Source of the DNA: Isoetes taiwanensis
Lineage: Eukaryota > Streptophyta > Lycopodiopsida > Isoetales > Isoetaceae
Reading direction: 5' to 3'
Length of the DNA: 64,000 bases
Assembly (NCBI GenBank): GCA_021234155.1
Contig: JAJEKV010000008.1
Location: forward strand, 18,925,308 to 18,989,307
Positions 46,789-57,971 of this stretch are shown piece after piece (positions within the stretch are counted from its first letter, which is position 1; each line of letters begins with the position of its first letter). The position numbers and the translations under genes are program-made. The notes beneath the pieces are model-generated. The model was not told the DNA's origin and made no database searches. It worked only from the letters and a program-made list of their open reading frames with translations.

Positions 46789-47270
46789 GGCAACAAGAAG
46801 GGGGTTTAAGGGACTAAAGGATTGTGGAAGGCTTAAGATGGCTTTTAAGTATAAATGATGCCCGCCCTCAGTAGTTGGCACGGGGGAGGGAGGGGGGAGG
46901 ATTGCAAAAATGAAGAAGCTCAGAAGAAAGTTAAAAATAAGGAACAGAGGCTCACAAAGTTTTGTTGATTCTGGTTTCCTCAGCAGGGAAAAAATTAAGG
47001 AACTTTTATATTCAAAGTGGTGAAATAGACTTGGCTAAAGTATGCCAAAAGTTGAGGTGAAAGCCTCTAATGTTTAGCTAAACTTTCTAAATTTTATTTA
47101 AAAGAAAAAAAATCTTCTATCTTTTGAGTATTTTGCACTAATTCAAGACCTAAATATTAACTAACCATAATAAATATAAAGGCTATAGGATAATTTGGCT
47201 AAAGTACACTAAAATTTGACGTAAAAGCTTCTAAGTTTTGGCTAAACTTTCCAAATTTTAGCAGTTACAC
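46789..47270. repeat. Intergenic with a diverged ~170-bp duplication
   Basis: TTGGCTAAAGTAYRCYAAAA followed by GCTTCTAA.TTT..GCTAAACTTT occurs at about 47030 and 47203. The right copy is cut by the LTR element at 47271; 47266-47270 (TACAC) is the left target-site duplication. Confidence 0.6.
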
Positions 47271-48805
47271 TGTGGTGTTCCAGCATAACATACGATCCGA
47301 ATAGGTATATTATACTGCCACGTCACACGTATATGTCATCATGACAAGTACTTGAGAGCCGTAAAGGGTTGCACCTAGGGGGCAACCTCGTAAGTTGTGC
47401 ATGTATATTAAACATATACAACTAAAACCCCTTTGCCAAGTGGCAATACCCCATTGGATCCCTTCTAACCTAACCCTAAAAGGTTCATATATAAGGAATC
47501 AAAAGGGAAACCCTAAGCCTTTCTTCTTTTCGCAATTAGGATTTCCTTGGGTCATTTCGGCCAAGCCAAGACCCTAGTTCGCATTGCCAGGCTCCGAAAA
47601 GCCGCATTTGCACAACAGATCTTCCAGCAGCAGCCGCCTTCAGCCTGAACGAAGGCATGGACGTATTCCAGGAGCAGGAGCGAGTCAGGGATCAGGTAAA
47701 TGGTTATTCTGTTGTGCAATGCCGCATTTTAGTCTGGCAATGAGTTGGTTTAGCATGTTAGTTCAGCCTTAGAGGCCTTATAGATTCCGAGATCACAAGC
47801 TCTAACAAAGGAACTTAACTCTGGATGTTTAGGTAGATAGATTAGATGTTACATTTCAGTTCTTGATGATGATGGTGATTCCACTCTGTGCTATCCTATG
47901 TATTGGGAAGGGGGGTAAAGACCCTAAAAGCCTCTGTAGCAGATGATCCTAGATAGCCTCATTAATTCCCAATTAATGCGGCCCGTGCACAGGAGCCCGC
48001 CTGGTTGTGGGTGGCGGGGCTAGACCGGTGGTATAAGAGGGACTTCTCCCATCACAGATTGATCCCTCTAGTGTGTAAAGCCTACCGGGGATCTTAGTGG
48101 GCTAGGCTTAATGGTTTGCCACTGCGTGTGGGCAAGGCATGAGCTCGCCACCTCTTGGGTGATGCGTCACCTTCAATGGGGTTCAAGTCGAATACGGGCA
48201 GTGCCCCTCTAGTCGCATGTGATGGGCATGCATGCCTCTGGAGGGTAGGTGACTCTCCTCCTGCCTCATCGGGACTGGAGAGATGCAACCCAGCAGTAGC
48301 CCTCTTGGCTATGTACCCGGCAGGCTACGGGCCGGTCCCATTCAACCTACTCTGCAAAGTGTGCACGGGAGGGGCGGATGGAGTGGACTACGCAATAGCC
48401 ATGTTCTTATGCCAGCCCAATGCAATTGCCATGAATATGGTCTGCATTGACTTCTGGAGACCCAAGCCGTCAGTCGATCCCCCATGAGTCTGAGCCCTGG
48501 GTAGGATTCCCTTTTTGTTGCTATTATTTATGTTGATGTTGTTACGCATGTTATGTTATGATGTATTCACCCTTCGAGGTGACTCTATTGATGTATTGAT
48601 TTCATGTGCTCATGTTTATTTGCGCTTCCGCAGCTAGATCAACCCGAAGGAAGACGGGGCAAATGACCATCCACTCTTCCTCACTGGCCCAGTTCTTGGG
48701 ATTGGCGTCAGGTGGATGATGGCCCCTGCCAGTTTGGCTGTCAGGGGGATGAACTCCGCCTGCCGATACGATGAGAGCATTGTAGAGGAAGTAGGAGACG
48801 TCACA
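47271..48805 (+). repeat. 5' LTR
   Basis: 1535 bp, starting TGTGGTGTTCCAGCATAAC and ending GGAGACGTCACA. It aligns along its full length with 56427-57966. A TATATAAG box lies at 47488-47495, about 220 bp in. A conserved but unrecognised frame of ~103 codons from ATG 48176 to 48487 is present in both LTRs. Confidence 0.95.
47488..47495 (+). promoter_or_regulatory. TATA box of the 5' LTR
   Basis: TATATAAG, conserved at the same place in the 3' LTR (56644-56651). It would drive the genomic transcript of the retrotransposon. Confidence 0.6.
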
Positions 48806-48806
48806 G

Positions 48807-48818
48807 TGGTATCAGAGC
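48807..48818 (+). other. Primer-binding site (initiator tRNA-Met)
   Basis: TGGTATCAGAGC, one base after the 5' LTR, is complementary to the 3' end of plant initiator tRNA-Met and is the standard minus-strand primer site of many plant LTR elements. Confidence 0.9.
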
Positions 48819-49009
48819 ATGATTTTGGCAGACCAAGATCGAGCACTGACCATTCTCTGTTAGGACTAACAGTTTGGGAATAACCACCCAAGCATGAACC
48901 TCGAAAAATTGGGAAAACGTTTTTCCAATCTATAGAGCAGCAAGTAGAAAAATGCTAAGTAGGATGAATTATGTAAAAATCCTGGAAAATTATGGCCAAA
49001 AAGGTGTGA

Positions 49010-49708
49010 CCACTCACAGAGTGCGCCCAGGGCCAATCCGAAAATTTTGGAAGTGCTCGTCGCGCACTGTGTGAGTGGTGGACCTATGTTGACCTAGATA
49101 GATGCATAATTAGTGTAATCTGATAGTGCAGGGCAACTTAATCCCTAAATTTGAGCTAGATCTGTATGTTATAACACTAACAAACTGTTTAAAGAAAGAA
49201 AGTTTGAGCCAAAAAGGGGTGACCCCTCACAGAGTGCGCCCAGGGCCAATCCAAAAATTTTGGAAGTGCTTCTCGCGCACTGTGTGAGTGGTGGACCCAT
49301 GTTGACATAGCTAGATGCATAATTAGAGTAATCTGATAGCTCAGAGTAGCTTAGATCTTGAATTTAAGCTAGAAATGTATGTTCTAACACTAAGAAACTG
49401 TTTATAGAACTAAAGTTAGAGCCACAAAGGAGTGACCACTCACAGAGTGTGCCCAGGGCCATTCCAAAAATTTTGGAAGTGCTTCTCGCGCACTGTGTGA
49501 GTGGTGGGCCACTGATCTATGTCTAGAATTGTCAAAATGTAGAAATTAAGGGCACAAACCGCCTTAACTCTGCGAAATAAGTAGGATTCGTCTTTTATAT
49601 CAACTTTTTAGAGTCATCTAGGACCTAAACAAGTGGTGACCACTCATAGAGTGCGCCCAGGGCCAATCCAAAAATTTTGGAAGTGCTTCTCGCGCACTAT
49701 GTGAGGGG
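49010..49708 (+). repeat. Four tandem hairpin repeats in the retrotransposon leader
   Basis: A ~70-bp core occurs at 49010-49079, 49223-49291, 49436-49504 and 49640-49708 (periods 213, 213 and 204 bp). Each core begins CCACTCACAGAGTGCGC and ends GCGCACTGTGTGAGTGG, nearly perfect inverted sequences, enclosing a smaller palindrome TCCAAAAATTTTGGA. The cores are far better conserved than the ~140-bp spacers, suggesting selection on the RNA or DNA structure. The position just after the PBS suits a packaging, dimerisation or translation-control element. Confidence 0.85.
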
Positions 49709-52700
49709 TTAAAACTTTGAACCTTCATAACTTGAGCTATACAGCTCCAAATCGCCTGAAATTTGTTGCAATAGGACTATTACACAGTCTAGAATCCATC
49801 TCAAAATGACCAAAATTGCTCAAACCCTAAATTTTGTCTTCCAAACTAGGGTTTGTTTAGAAATAGAAGCAATAGCTTTTAGAGTACAAGGTTAGATCCA
49901 TAGAAGAGCAAGGGGGCATGACTTTTTGAAGACATTGAAGACCCAGGCGATGTACTGACAACAGAAGGGAGGAGAGTCAAAAGGCAGACCTAAGAGAGGA
50001 AGCACCATGGCAAACACCTCTACAAACGAAGCGAGTAGTATAGGGCACAACTTGCCTATCAACAACCTTCATCGAATGGAAGACATACGTTAATCATTTG
50101 CATGAAGAACCTTCTCGACTGTCAAGCACTGGACTGCCACATCCACGAGCTCACAACAAAAAAAAGAAGATCTCAACCCCTTCACCGACTCGATGCACAC
50201 GAGTTCAAATGGAAGAACGCAAGGAAACATAAAGGTGCAAGAGTGTGTCGAACGGGGAAGCCTAGATTAGCATCACGAGTTAGGGTTAAAGAGTATAATC
50301 TTCCTTTAAAACGACAATTCATAGCAACATAGGAGCGCAAACAAACCAAAGAGAAGGCCATCACGATCTCGCAGCCAAGCCGCTCAAGTGGATGTCAAGC
50401 AACATCAATAAAAGGTGCAACAACGCTAGACAACTGCAGAACATCCAAGTCCAGCCATGACGAGCTCCCAGCTCCCTTGCCCTAGTAACAAGACAATAAT
50501 GACTTCATCGACTTCAAAAATAGGGGATCATGATCGAGCAAGGAGAGGAGACACATAACAGGGGAGGAACATCTCCGACTTGAAGGCATATATCAGCATC
50601 AGGGGCAAGATCAAGAAGGAGGATAGTCGGTACGAACAAGAGTTCCAGATCCAGAAACGCCTGCAAACCCAAGGAAGGACGATTCCAGTGCCTTAGTCAA
50701 GTAGTTCAAGACTCGAAGGACCCGACCAAAGGACGGAGGAGCCAACCTAGCCAACAACCACAGACCACTCAAAGGCAACTCGAAGGAGTGATGGCATGTG
50801 CTATGGAGACGACCATATTTCCAGGCATAGGGGAGGCATCTCACAACGATGCAAAGTCCAAGCAACAGGAGTCGCACTCAGAAATTCAATCCGCCGAGAA
50901 ATAACACTGTCTAACTGACGATCACTATCTCAGAGCTTCGAAGACATGCAACAATGCTCGACTGCAACAGCCAAGTGATCGTACTCAAGCGATCAATGGC
51001 ACTACACATCTTCAACCTTGTAACGACACACTGCATGTGGGGACGCTGAGCAGTCACAACACTCCACATGACAGGTAAACACATTAAGGAGGAGCATTTT
51101 CAACTCAAAGGTTCATATCGAGGAACGTTCTCTGCGACTTGGGATAACGACCTCAGATCACACACGAAGATCAACTATAGTCGCAACACCTTAACGAACC
51201 CCGGAGTCAAGTAGAATGAGGAATATGCGACAAAACCGAACAATCAAACACAATTGGAGGAGGGAAATCCTAAAGGAGTATAAACATTTAAGCATATGTT
51301 CTTCTATAGATTAGAAAAGTGGATGAATTAAAATCCCAATATAATTATACATATGTCTATCATAAGTATCAGGTGCTCACACATAGTACAAAACATGAGT
51401 TTAGGATCATGTTTTAGGGTTTAGCATTTGCATAAAGAAACTCCATCACTTCGACTGCCAAAGGATGAAGCAAAGAACCACAGGTATAGCCAAGAGCAAG
51501 TGTTCGAATGGAAGAGCAAGTAGAGAGAGACGACCCAAGCCCAAGTCAAGCTTCGACTCCAGACACTTCGAGAAGCGGCCTCAAGTAGAAGATCGCTCGT
51601 CCAGCACAATATCAAGATGAGAGATAATATCAGTCATGTCAAGATCCTTAGCGTTGCACCATCTAGGCTTGCACAACGACATCTTCGGGATGCAACTCTA
51701 CCTCTTGTGGTAGCAGCAACACTAATGACACGAGTGTCCTCAACAATAGAAGGAGGAACGACCAGACATCTTCAAAAACTGCAGCCACGACCTCAAGCCG
51801 ACAGACGTCGAGGAATCCTTTGGGACGACCCGACATCAACGAGCCAACTGAGAAGGCAACCTCTCGATGACCATAATCCTGCCTTGTATGGTGATGTTTG
51901 TAACATGCGTGCCAGATGGAGATACACTTAAGAAAGGCGCCACAACGACGGGTTATGACTATGCTCATTCAACAACTAGGTGATGGCCTCGTCAAGTACT
52001 CCTACCAACAATTAGAAGACAAGAAGCCAAAGTTATCTTCGACATGAGGGACCTCAATGCCCAAGATAGAAGCATTCAACACCTTAATAACAAGGATAGT
52101 AATCAAAGCACCTTCGGCAAAAAGAGAGCTCAAGGCAATAGCCAGCCTATTCAAGGATAAGAGTAGATCTAGGGCAGAAAGTTCTTCAACAAAGTCAAGC
52201 TACGCAGATATAAGAGTACATCATCCCTGACAGCAAACCAATCACGGAGGAGAGTCATGAGGCTTTACTCGCCAGGAAGATGCACATGTATTGAGGGACA
52301 AAGGCCACAAACAGGAGGCTGGAGAAGTGCTAGCAATCAACACGAGGTTCAAAACTGTGGAGCGTGATCAAGTGCAACTCGAAGGTACCACAAGGCTAGA
52401 AGGCAGCATAGCACCGTAGAACGGGATAATGTCTTAGCCATCAAATCGAGGAGATCAAACAGGTAAGATGAGAAGCTCGATGGAGAAGCGGCTAGGAGAA
52501 CCGAGCCAAAGATTTGATGAATCAGCTAGAAACCTCACCAAGCTACGACAACTTGCATGCAACTTCACGAGCCCAAGGATCGACGATTCGAAAGGCAACT
52601 GATGAAGAGAACAACTCCTTACGAGTCTAGACAAAGGAATTGCGCACAACATCAAGAGGCACCTCCAAAGATCTTCAGACATTGTGAAGGGGAAGCAATT

Positions 52701-55249
52701 ATTGCCCAAGAACAAGATTAAGAAGCAGACCGGAACGCCGAAGCATCAACGACCGTCACATCCTTAGTTAGCATATGAAGCAGAAGCAAGTTGTGCCGCA
52801 ACCGATAGACATTGGAGAGCTCAAACATATCAAAGAGTCTACCAATCGAGCACGAGCTGACGTACAAATAAGAGGATATAGATCTTCAACACCAGCGCAC
52901 TAGGAGGAACATCGACAACAATGCCATGGAGTATGTGTGCACCTCGAGGAGAGACACCAAGGGGGCCTAATAGCTATAGTAGTATTTGTAATCATAATAG
53001 TGTAAGCTATATACCTTGCATGCATATTTCCCCTTGTTATTCCCTCTCTCTCTCACAGTGTAGCAGATCAAAGAAAAGAGGTGCCGGACAATTTAAAGGC
53101 ATGAAGCGAGCGACGTCATCAACATTCGTCTGACAATAAGCTACCGGCAAGAGATCACAACAATATCGAATCCAGAGGCATCCTTTAGCCGCCGAGATGA
53201 AGAACTCAATGTGGAGGATGTTTGTCAACGAAACCACCTTTAGGCTTTTGGGAAGTAACATAGTAGGGTTCAAGTGGGAAACCACCAGCAATGGGAAGCC
53301 TCTAATGAAGAAAGTTGACCTCTACATCGAGGAAGAGCTCAGAGTCAGAAGCAACTCGAAATAATGTTACCTTGCTGCTTCAAGAAGGCAACGGGTGGAT
53401 GAGATGCGAGCAAGATTGAGGAGCTACGATCATATAGTCGAGTATGATAGGCTTATGGATGATGACATCCATAATGAGATTGGAAGGCATTTCCATATTT
53501 TCTCGTGAAAGGATTGGCCCAAGTTGAGCTAAGCGTCAACGATTGGGAAGGAAATGCATAGGAGTAACTAAAATTATACATGATTGTTAACAGACATCCA
53601 ACATATTGAAACCACTTGGTAAGATTGATCACCTCTCTAAGAAGGAATCATTACTAGGATAATTGTTGACCATGTATAAAGCTAGTACCTCCAAAAAATA
53701 ATCCAACCAAATGAAAAGAAGTAGTCTAACAAGTCCGGCCAACTTGTTATGATGACATCAATTCAATTGATAGGAATATTCCAAGAGAGTAAATAACTAA
53801 GAAATGGGGATGTCTAGAATATAAAATGGAATAATATATGAAAGGTATATCTAAAAATAAGAAGTGCATTAATCACATAGGCTTTTGAGACAAAAGAAAT
53901 TGTCATGATGATAAAACCTTGCAATTTAGAATTGTTCTAAATAAGTCAGTAACTCATCGCTTAGGGATAGATATGTTAAACATGATGGTTGCATCCATCA
54001 TAAACGGTTAAATATGTTAGCTAAGGCTAGTAATTTAAGGTGTTAGATAAGAAGCATATAACCTCTTAAGGTAGATAGAATAGCTGAGATGTTAGGACAA
54101 CATCAATTGAGGGGATAGGATACATTGATGTAGGACCATTTTCTTATGAAGAGAATGGGGGGCTCAATCTTAGGACCGAACCAACCTATATCTTAGGGGT
54201 TGAATCGCCATCAAATTAGTCGACCCTTAGAATAGAGTTCCTTCCGCAAGTAGCCAAAGCACATGGAGCGTAAGATGGATAGATGCTTAATGTCTATGTG
54301 TCCTTCAGCATGCAAGACTGACGCGATAGCCAATTGCACCAAAGCGGGGGAGTGAATTAATGGAAGCAATACAACCGCCAAGTCGTCTCCAAATTAGTCG
54401 ACACCGGCTTAGCGGGTGCGACAACTAAGGTGGGGAGAGGCTTTGCATCTAAGTGTAGATATAATGCATCATGGGAAAAGCATAATTTTCTTACGCTATG
54501 ATCAATTGCCTGCATTCACACCTAGGAATGAGCTAGTAGCCTAGCTCTTAATTGAATTATTTAAAGTTGTGAACCCCGTATAACTACATAAATTATATAA
54601 TCTTAAGTATACTATTATGCAGGGCATTGATAGCACTCCATGAGGGCATGTATCATAAGCTTTAATGTCTTGTTGATAAATTCATCATAACTGCATTGAT
54701 AGTTTTGTCTTGTGTAGATATCTTAGTATCGAGATAAAGTAAGATAATAATTACATAAAATCTTAGTTAAACCTTCGCAAGGATGTAATTCCTTTCAAAG
54801 GCATTTAAGTAACTATTCTATTCTATTCTATTCATAGGGTCTTGACAAATATAATAAGAATTTGTCTATCTTTCCATAAGTATAGCAAATATAAAGTATA
54901 TACATGTAAGGTTGATACATCACCAACCAAGTAGTGAGTGAGAGTCACACGATCAACACTTGGACCCGATGATATAAACCCTAGCCATATGATAAATAAT
55001 TAAAATACTTTTCGAAATAAGTATTGCCTTGATAATTGTACGTATGACGACATATCTTAAAGGCCGTAAAGTTATCATATAATAGTTAGTTAAATATAAT
55101 ACTTTTGGAAGCAATATATCCAATACTACTATAATGTTAATATAAAAATATTACCGTAAGGTAATTAATATAATTGTATGCATTAAGGGAAGTCCAGCAG
55201 GGATCATGCAGGGGTCCAAGACTGTAATGCTTAATTAAGACGTTAACGA
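49709..55249 (+). other. Long interior of the LTR element, no recognisable coding
   Basis: 5.5 kb without a recognised Gag, protease, RT or RNase H motif on either strand; open frames are under 105 codons. From about 49.9 to 53.4 kb the sequence is purine-rich on the plus strand (many AAGGA, CAACATC words). It may be highly decayed coding DNA or genuine non-coding LARD-type sequence. Two small host-like pieces cannot be excluded. Confidence 0.5.
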
Positions 55250-55712
55250 ATGCTAGCCGACATGCAACAGTTGGTGGAGGAAGTACGAGGATATCTTCTA
55301 GCAACAAGAAGTCGACAGAAGAGCATAGATGAAGCTCTGCATCGGCAATTAGGGGACAAAGTTTGGCTGAAGCTCTGCATCGATAATTGCAAGAAGCTTC
55401 CTCCAAGGTGGGTTGGACCACTCAGGATAACTAAAAGAGTAGGTAACCAATCCTATAAGTTGGACCTGCCAGCATACTTGAAGATCCATAGAGTTTTCCA
55501 CGTAAGTCTCCTAAAGAGGCACACTCCTAATCCAGAGGAAGTATTGGAGATACCAGAGTTACTGGAAATGATGGATGATCAACTTGAGATTGTTCCAGAG
55601 GTTCTTCTTGATAGATCCTATAAGAAGACAAGAAGATCTCAATTCTCCAATACCTAGTGAAATGGACACTTACCAGTGGAAGACGCTATGTGGGTACTAC
55701 AAATAGATCTTG
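55250..55712 (+). pseudogene. Integrase C-terminus + chromodomain remnant
   Basis: 55250-55657 reads GDKVWLKL...KLPPRWVGPLRITKRVGNQSYKL and LKIHRVFHVSLLKRH, the GPY/F module at the C-terminus of Ty3/gypsy integrases. After a one-base shift, 55654-55700 gives YLVKW, the hallmark of a chromodomain, which in chromoviruses directs integration to marked chromatin. The upstream catalytic core (HHCC, DDE) is missing. Confidence 0.85.
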
Positions 55713-55809
55713 AGAAGCAGTACCCCAATTCATGGAGCAATGCAAGGGTCGGCGCGTGACCAAAGCAGTCGACACCGACTCGATTGGTGAGTGGAAGGTA
55801 GATTAAAAA

Positions 55810-55836
55810 GTCTACTTCCGTCCAACGGAAGTAGAC
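55810..55836. repeat. Perfect 12-bp hairpin in the 3' region of the LTR element
   Basis: GTCTACTTCCGT (55810-55821), a 3-nt loop CCA, and ACGGAAGTAGAC (55825-55836) form a perfect stem-loop. Nearby TACGGGAAGGAYGCCAYCCT is repeated at 55902 and 55934. Confidence 0.8.
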
Positions 55837-56413
55837 GACCTTGAGAGAGAAGAGGTCATTCAGGCATGCATTGATAGGAAAGCACCTCTAGTCAATGCTT
55901 ACTACGGGAAGGATGCCATCCTTCACGCCCAAATACGGGAAGGACGCCACCCTTCATGCCAAAGGCAACTAAAGGTGTAGGCATGAGTGAGCATCCTAGG
56001 CATGATAGGGCGCTGTCTCCACGACCAAGATGGAAGAAATATAATCTTCCTATGCCAGGAGATTAGCCTTGCATCCATATAGATTGTAATTAATGGGTGG
56101 TTCCCTAACAACCAACTTTAATATAATTAAATGTATACTGACGTAGTGTTAGACCTGCAGGCCAATAGGAGATTCTAGCAGCAGGAACCTTAATTAGAGA
56201 ATTTTGGAGCTATGCTAATAATAATGGTATAAGCCATAAAATTTTGTGAATAATAAACGATAAAGTAAGAGGGCGAAAGAACCTCTTATTATAGTATGAT
56301 ATTAAACAACGATGTGTTATGATAAATTAAAATATTACCTTGGGGTAATTATATGCAGAGTATGCAGGTTTCCAAGGTGGGAAGACGCGTGATGCTGAGG
56401 ACAGCATCAATTC

Positions 56414-56426
56414 AAGATGGGGAGAA
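56414..56426 (+). other. Polypurine tract
   Basis: AAGATGGGGAGAA directly before the 3' LTR, the plus-strand primer site. Confidence 0.8.
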
Positions 56427-57966
56427 TGTGACGTTCTAGCATAACATACGATCCGAATACGTATATTATACTACCACGTCACACGTACATGTCATCATGA
56501 CAAGTACTTGAGAGCCGTAAAGTGTTGCTCCTAAGGGGCAACCTCGTAAGTTGTGCATTGTATATTAAACATATACAACTAAAACCCCTTTGCTAATGGC
56601 AATACCCCATTGGATCCCTTCTAACCTAACCCTAAAAGGTTCATATATAAGGAACCAAAAGGGAAACCCTAAACCTTTCTTCTTTTTGCAATTAGAGTTT
56701 CCTTGGGTCATTCCGGCCAAGCCAAGACCCTAGTTCGCATTGCCAGGCTCCGAAAAGCCGCATTTGCACAACAGATCTTCCAGCAGCAGCCGCCTTCAGC
56801 CTGTACGAAGGCATGGACGCATTCCGAGGAGCAGGAGCGAGTCAGGGATCAGGTAAATGGTTATTCTGTTGTGCAATGCCGCATTTTAGTCCGGCAATGA
56901 GTTGGTTTAGCATGTTAGTTCAGCCTTAGAGGCCTTATAGATTCCGAGATCACAAGCTCTAACAAAGGAACTTAACTCTGGATGTTTAGGTAGATAGATT
57001 AGATGTTATTCTACATTTCAGTTCTTGATGATGATGGTGATTCCACTCCGTGCTATCCTATGCATTGGGAAGGGGGGTAACCCTAAAAGCCTCTGTAGCA
57101 GATGATCCTAGATAGCCTCATTAATTCCCAATTAATGCGGTCCGTGCATAGGAGCCCGCCTGGTTGTGGGTGGCGGGGCTAGACCGGTGGATAAGGGAGA
57201 CTTGTCCCATCACAGATTGATCCCTCTGGTGTGTAAAGCCTACCGGGGATCTTAGTGGGCTAGGCTTAATGGTTTGCCACTGCGTGTGGGCAAGGCATGA
57301 GCTTGACACCTCTTGGGTGATGTGTCACCTTCAATGGGGTTCAAGTCGAATACGGGCAGTGGCCCTCTAGCCGCCTGTGATGGGCATGCATGCCTCTGGA
57401 GGGGAGGTGACTCTCCTCCTGCCTCATCGGGACTGGGGAGATGCAACCCAGCAGTAGCCCTCTTGGCTATGCACTCGGCAGGCTACGGTCCGGTCCCAAT
57501 ACTTTTCAACCTACTCTGCAAAGTGTGCACGGGAGGGGCGGATGGAGTGGACTACCCAACAGCCATGTTCTTATGCCAGCCCAATCCAATTGCCATGAAT
57601 TCGGTCTGCATTGACTTCTGGAGACCCAAGCCGTCAGTCGATCCCCCATGAGTCTGAGCCCTGGGTAGGATTCCCTTTTGTTGCTATTATTTATGTTGAT
57701 GTTGTTACGCATGTTATGTTATGATGTATTCACACTTCGAGGTGACTCTATTGATGGATTGATATCATGTGCTCATGTTTATTCGCGCTTCCACAGCTAG
57801 CTCGACCCGAAGGAAGACGGGGCAAATGACCCATCCACTCTTCCTCACTGGCCCAATTCTTGGGATTGGCGTCAGGTGGATGGCCCTTGCCAGTTTGGCT
57901 ATCAGGGGGATGAACTCCGCCTTCCGATACGATGGGAGCATCGTAGAGGAAGTAGGGGACGTCACA
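56427..57966 (+). repeat. 3' LTR
   Basis: 1540 bp, starting TGTGACGTTCTAGCATAAC and ending GGGGACGTCACA. Followed by TACAC (57967-57971), the right target-site duplication. TATA box at 56644-56651. Confidence 0.95.
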
Positions 57967-57971
57967 TACAC

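Larger units (their letters stand above)
47271..57966 (+). mobile_element. Complete 10.7-kb Ty3/gypsy chromovirus, mostly non-coding interior
   Basis: Two LTRs (47271-48805 and 56427-57966), both TGTG...GTCACA, are flanked by TACAC on each side (47266-47270 and 57967-57971), so this is one intact insertion. A PBS follows the 5' LTR and a polypurine tract precedes the 3' LTR. The only pol sequence recognised is the integrase C-terminus and a chromodomain remnant near 55.25-55.71 kb. No gag, protease, RT or RNase H is evident in the ~7.6-kb interior, so it resembles a LARD-like or deleted derivative mobilised in trans. The LTRs differ by small indels and scattered changes, indicating some age. 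Confidence 0.95.

Noticed and set aside
48155-48487. Host gene inside the LTR region
   Set aside because: The frame is repeated in both LTRs and belongs to the element; no domain is recognisable.
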